Positions 62,229-64,000 of a DNA stretch of 64,000 nucleotides are shown here, piece after piece. A model generated the notes under the pieces. It saw only the letters and a list, made by a program, of their open reading frames with translations, ran no database searches and was not told the DNA's origin. Position 1 is the first letter of the stretch. Every line of letters begins with the position of its first letter. Origin of the DNA: an uncultured Sphingomonadaceae bacterium (GTDB lineage Bacteria; Pseudomonadota; Alphaproteobacteria; Sphingomonadales; Sphingomonadaceae); assembly GCA_937996655.1 (NCBI GenBank), contig CALKUK010000011.1, forward strand, positions 558,001 through 622,000, read 5' to 3'. The position numbers and the translations under genes are program-made.

Positions 62229-63523
62229 GCGTATTCAACCGACAGGATGATGATGGCTTTGCACGTGGTGCCAAGGCCATTGTCGTCTATCCCGAAATCG
62301 GCGCCAACAGCCGTGATCCTGAATCACGTTTGGACGAGGCCTCTGGTCTGGCCGCAGCAATCGGTCTCGACATTGCTGATCGTGCGAGTTTCAAAATTCG
62401 CGCGGCGCGCCCTGCCACCCTTTTTGGGGCCGGACAGGTGCAAGACATGGCGGCCCGGGCAGCCGCGGTGGAGGCGGACCTCGTCATCATCGACGGTGCG
62501 CTCACGCCTGTCCAGCAGCGTAACCTCGAGCGCGAGTTGAAGGCGAAGGTGATCGACCGTACCGGCCTGATCCTTGAAATTTTCGGGGAGCGGGCCGCTA
62601 CGGCTGAAGGACGCCTGCAGGTGGAGCTGGCGCATCTTGATTATCAGGCCGGTCGTCTTGTCCGCAGTTGGACCCACCTCGAACGCCAGCGCGGCGGTTT
62701 CGGATTTTTGGGCGGTCCGGGTGAAACCCAGATCGAGGCGGACCGTCGGCTCATCCGTGACCGCATGGCTAAGCTGCGTCGGGAACTGGAGCAGGTCCGC
62801 CGGACGCGCGGGCTCCACCGTGACCGCCGCAAAAAAGCCCCGTGGCCCGTCATTGCGCTTGTGGGCTACACCAACGCTGGCAAATCAACGCTGTTCAACC
62901 GGATGACGGGCGCGACAGTCATGGCAGAAGATCTGTTGTTCGCGACGCTGGACCCGACAATGCGGCAAATATCCTTGCCGGGCATCGACAAGGCCATCCT
63001 ATCCGACACCGTGGGGTTTGTCTCTGATTTGCCGACACAATTGGTGGCTGCGTTCCGCGCTACGTTGGAAGAGGTCAATGCAGCGGACCTGATCGTCCAT
63101 GTCCGCGACATTTCCCATCCAGACAGTGATGCGCAATCGGCGGATGTCGAGGCTGTGCTCACAGATATTGGTGCGTTCGGGGAAGGGGCCTCCCCGATGA
63201 TCGAGGTCTGGAACAAGATTGACCGGCTAGACCCAGAGGCACTCGCTTTTCATCAGCAAGAGGCGCTTCGCCGCGAAAATGTGGTTCTCGCCTCTGCGCT
63301 GACGGGTGCGGGGATGTCTGAAATCGAGGAATTATGCGCGCGACATCTGACAACCTCACACCGCCTGCGCACGATTATCTTGGGCACGAGCGATGGCGCC
63401 CGACTGGCCTGGGTGCATGCCCATGGACGGGTCCTTGATCAGCAGGTGAAGGACGATCAGGTCACGGTCAGCGTCCGGATGTCCGATGAGGATTTCGGTC
63501 GCTTTGAATCGCGTCGCGGCTAA
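62225..63523 (+). CDS. hflX: GTPase HflX
   Basis: 432 residues from a TTG start overlapping the hfq TGA. N-terminal HflX domain with the Gly-rich FGFLGGPGETQIEADRR segment; GTPase domain with G1 GYTNAGKST, G3 DTVGFVSDLP and G4 NKID. It binds and splits stalled ribosomes. hfq-hflX is a conserved pair. Confidence 0.95.
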   Translation: MSVFNRQDDDGFARGAKAIVVYPEIGANSRDPESRLDEASGLAAAIGLDIADRASFKIRAARPATLFGAGQVQDMAARAAAVEADLVIIDGALTPVQQRNLERELKAKVIDRTGLILEIFGERAATAEGRLQVELAHLDYQAGRLVRSWTHLERQRGGFGFLGGPGETQIEADRRLIRDRMAKLRRELEQVRRTRGLHRDRRKKAPWPVIALVGYTNAGKSTLFNRMTGATVMAEDLLFATLDPTMRQISLPGIDKAILSDTVGFVSDLPTQLVAAFRATLEEVNAADLIVHVRDISHPDSDAQSADVEAVLTDIGAFGEGASPMIEVWNKIDRLDPEALAFHQQEALRRENVVLASALTGAGMSEIEELCARHLTTSHRLRTIILGTSDGARLAWVHAHGRVLDQQVKDDQVTVSVRMSDEDFGRFESRRG

Positions 63524-63999
63524 CGCCTGCGTTTGGCCTGTTGCCAAAGGTCTTCCATTGCATCGAGGTTGAGGCCCGAAAAGGCATCTCCTGCCATCTC
63601 TTCCATGGCCCGGAAACGCAGATCGAACTTTGACGTTGCACGACGCAAGGCCGCCTCTGGATCGACATCCATTTTGCGCGCCCAGTTGACCACAGCGAAG
63701 AGCAAGTCACCAATCTCGTCCTCGCGCTCGTCCTGATTGGTCGCCGCCTCAACTTCCTCAATTTCTTCATAAATCTTAGCTCTAGCGCCTTCGGCATCTG
63801 GCCAGTCAAAGCCTGTTCGGGCCGCACGCTTTTGGATTTTCTCAGCGCGCAAAAGGGCAGGCAGGCCGAGTGTGACGCCGGCGAGCGCGCTGGCGTCTTC
63901 CTGTCCTTCACGTTCCAGCGCCTTGAGGCCTTCCCAGTCGGGCTTTTCGGCATCGCCAAAGACATGCGGGTGACGGCGCAGCATCTTTTCAGAAATTGC
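63520..63999 (-). CDS. mazG: Nucleoside triphosphate pyrophosphohydrolase MazG (partial)
   Basis: The frame runs off the right edge (AISEKMLRRHPHVFGD crosses the ATG at 63984, so that ATG is internal). About 160 C-terminal residues are visible, including the second MazG repeat with EEIEEVEAA and EDEIGDLLFAVVNWAR, whose acidic residues hold magnesium. It hydrolyses NTPs. Its stop overlaps that of hflX. Confidence 0.92.
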   Translation of the reverse strand, partial: AISEKMLRRHPHVFGDAEKPDWEGLKALEREGQEDASALAGVTLGLPALLRAEKIQKRAARTGFDWPDAEGARAKIYEEIEEVEAATNQDEREDEIGDLLFAVVNWARKMDVDPEAALRRATSKFDLRFRAMEEMAGDAFSGLNLDAMEDLWQQAKRRR

Positions 64000-64000
64000 G

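Overview
The window is a 64 kb piece of a chromosome from an alphaproteobacterium, most likely a sphingomonad (Sphingomonadales). The evidence is: a GcrA cell-cycle regulator; a ChvG/ChvI-type two-component system divergent from pckA and followed by a short HPr kinase, RapZ, EIIA and HPr; fused ispDF; ntrBC-ntrYX running into hfq and hflX; and a bamA-skp-fabZ order with no lpxD between skp and fabZ, which fits sphingomonads that replace lipid A with glycosphingolipids. The DNA is GC-rich, densely coding, with many 4-bp start/stop overlaps. I see no insertion sequence, prophage, integrase, CRISPR array or other island. Genus cannot be set from the sequence alone.

Layout. 1-630: 3' end of rmuC. 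640-6050 (minus strand): chvI, chvG, hprK, rapZ, PTS EIIA, HPr, a SpoU methyltransferase and a GFA-like protein, i.e. an envelope/carbon-sensing operon. 6220-9360: pckA, a small DUF937-like protein and a CitE-like lyase. 9363-12477 (minus): lipoprotein cytochrome c, parE, gcrA. 12554-18566: ABC-2 permease, argD-argF-hslO, a small exported protein, queC-queE. 18704-29751: long essential gene block rpsB-tsf-pyrH-frr-uppS-cdsA-dxr-rseP-bamA-skp-fabZ, then rpmE. 29813-36377: gyrA (minus), an exported repeat protein, an Lrp regulator and an atypical histidine kinase. 36474-36670: two tRNAs. 36684-45638 (minus): a complete chemotaxis operon. 45751-55380: lipoprotein, M28 peptidase, ettA, carbonic anhydrase/FMN-oxidase-like/DCC operon, lipA-ratA, cinA domain, an unknown exported protein, ispDF, dusB. 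55356-63523: ntrB-ntrC-ntrY-ntrX-hfq-hflX. 63520-64000: 3' part of mazG.

Most content is ordinary housekeeping. The places that deserve a second look are: (1) the end of the chemotaxis operon, where a second CheB has lost the catalytic His of its methylesterase domain and is translationally coupled (TAATG) to an 84-residue helical protein carrying a D-x-x-x-Q motif like the phosphatase motif of CheZ and CheT; (2) Hfq encoded as a tandem double-Sm protein with an exact 80-residue period and asymmetric loss of RNA-binding residues in the second copy; (3) a soluble histidine kinase whose ATP-binding N box is missing; (4) a candidate small RNA upstream of queC; (5) a REP-like hairpin pair in the rpsB-tsf gap; and (6) a sigma28-like promoter before the chemoreceptor gene. 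No intergenic stretch exceeds 300 bases with the starts chosen here.
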